Shown here: positions 5,758-6,060 of the stretch, piece after piece
Numbering within the stretch: position 1 is the stretch's first letter
Layout of the letters: every line of letters begins with the position of its first letter
From: Planctomycetota bacterium
Lineage (GTDB): Bacteria; Planctomycetota; Phycisphaerae; UBA1845; PWPN01
Assembly (NCBI GenBank): GCA_016209665.1
Contig: JACQVT010000412.1
Coordinates: 1 to 6,060 of the forward strand
Direction: 5' to 3'
Length of the DNA: 6,060 nt
Translations under genes and position numbers: made by a program
The notes under the pieces: model-generated
Databases searched by the model: none
The model's input: only the letters and a program-made list of their open reading frames with translations
Told to the model about the DNA's origin: nothing

Positions 5758-5786
5758 TTGACAGGTTCGCACGGCACCCCTATAGT
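5758..5786 (+). promoter_or_regulatory. strong sigma70-type promoter of tRNA-fMet
   Basis: The -35 is a perfect TTGACA (5758-5763), the spacer is 17 bp, and the -10 is TATAGT (5781-5786, five of six). Start of transcription is expected at about 5792-5794, leaving a leader of only 6-8 nt before the tRNA. It is the best promoter in the window, as expected for a stable RNA. Confidence 0.85.
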
Positions 5787-5799
5787 GGGCTTACTCTAC

Positions 5800-5872
<73 letters not shown>

Positions 5873-5902
5873 GTTCCCGTTCAGAGTTCCTTTCTCGCGA
5901 AA

Positions 5903-5958
5903 CCCGGGGCCTCTGGCTGGAGTGGCCTTCGGCCATTAGGCCTGGATGATGGGCCGGG
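5903..5958. other. nested stem structure downstream of tRNA-fMet
   Basis: Three stems can nest: CCCGG (5903-5907) with CCGGG (5954-5958), GGCCT (5908-5912) with AGGCC (5938-5942), and TGGCC-TTC-GGCCA (5923-5935) at the tip. It begins about 30 nt after the tRNA 3' end. It might be a processing or bidirectional termination structure between the tRNA and a convergent gene, or a small structured RNA. There is no U-tract on the plus strand, so its role is open. Confidence 0.35.
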
Positions 5959-5961
5959 ACT

Positions 5962-6060
5962 CTAGTGTTCCTCCTCGTAAGTTCGGTGACGTATTCCCTT
6001 CCTTTCCGCTATCCCGCCGCCTTGACCGGGCGAGGCTGGTACTGCGCCAGTCTGGCCAAC
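5962..6060 (-). CDS. possible C-terminal end of a convergent gene cut by the window edge
   Basis: On the minus strand one frame is open from the window edge to TAG at 5962-5964 (32 codons), ending GIRHRTYEEEH. The charged, acidic ending looks like a natural C-terminus and the stop lies just before the stem structure at 5903-5958. A 32-codon open frame in GC-rich DNA is common by chance, so this is tentative. No family can be recognised. Confidence 0.25.
   Translation of the reverse strand, partial: VGQTGAVPASPGQGGGIAERKGIRHRTYEEEH

Overview
This is a GC-rich (roughly two-thirds G+C) bacterial window with four protein genes, one initiator tRNA, and many short GC-rich palindromic repeats in and between the genes. 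The style of the proteins (a PAS/GAF protein ending in a receiver, a lipoprotein-like alpha/beta hydrolase, an esterase-like-of-phytase propeller) and the many palindromes remind me of Planctomycetota. That placement is inference from memory, because no taxonomic marker longer than a tRNA is present.

Layout, left to right. Positions 1-176 hold no gene but carry a 46-bp tandem duplication and several copies of a GGCGGGCAGGGATGCCCGCC-type palindrome. At 177-1127 on the minus strand lies a YddG-like DMT/EamA exporter. It has a 92-bp palindromic element inserted in frame between TM2 and TM3, and no ordinary start codon ahead of TM1. A heptamer repeat fills part of the gap to the next gene. At 1300-2994 (minus) lies a PAS-GAF-(degenerate DHp)-receiver signalling protein. 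At 3162-4091 (minus) lies a secreted, probably lipid-anchored alpha/beta hydrolase. A 394-bp divergent intergenic region (4092-4485) has a plausible promoter in each direction and a dispersed copy of the palindrome. At 4486-5745 (plus) lies an exported esterase-like-of-phytase protein whose last ~25 residues are encoded by palindromic repeat DNA. A strong sigma70-type promoter (TTGACA-17-TATAGT) then drives a tRNA-fMet at 5800-5872. The last ~190 bases hold a nested stem structure and possibly the 3' end of a gene converging from the right.

The genes do not form an obvious pathway. Three run on the minus strand with gaps of about 120-170 nt and look independently expressed; the fourth is divergent. 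I see no defence system, mobile-element integrase or transposase, CRISPR array, or biosynthetic cluster. The most noteworthy material is the repeat biology: a palindrome tolerated inside a membrane-protein gene, one forming a protein C-terminus, and one overlapping a stop codon. The unusual initiator tRNA (A29:U41 and U1:U72) and the receiver protein with a kinase-like dimerisation region lacking its histidine are also worth a second look.
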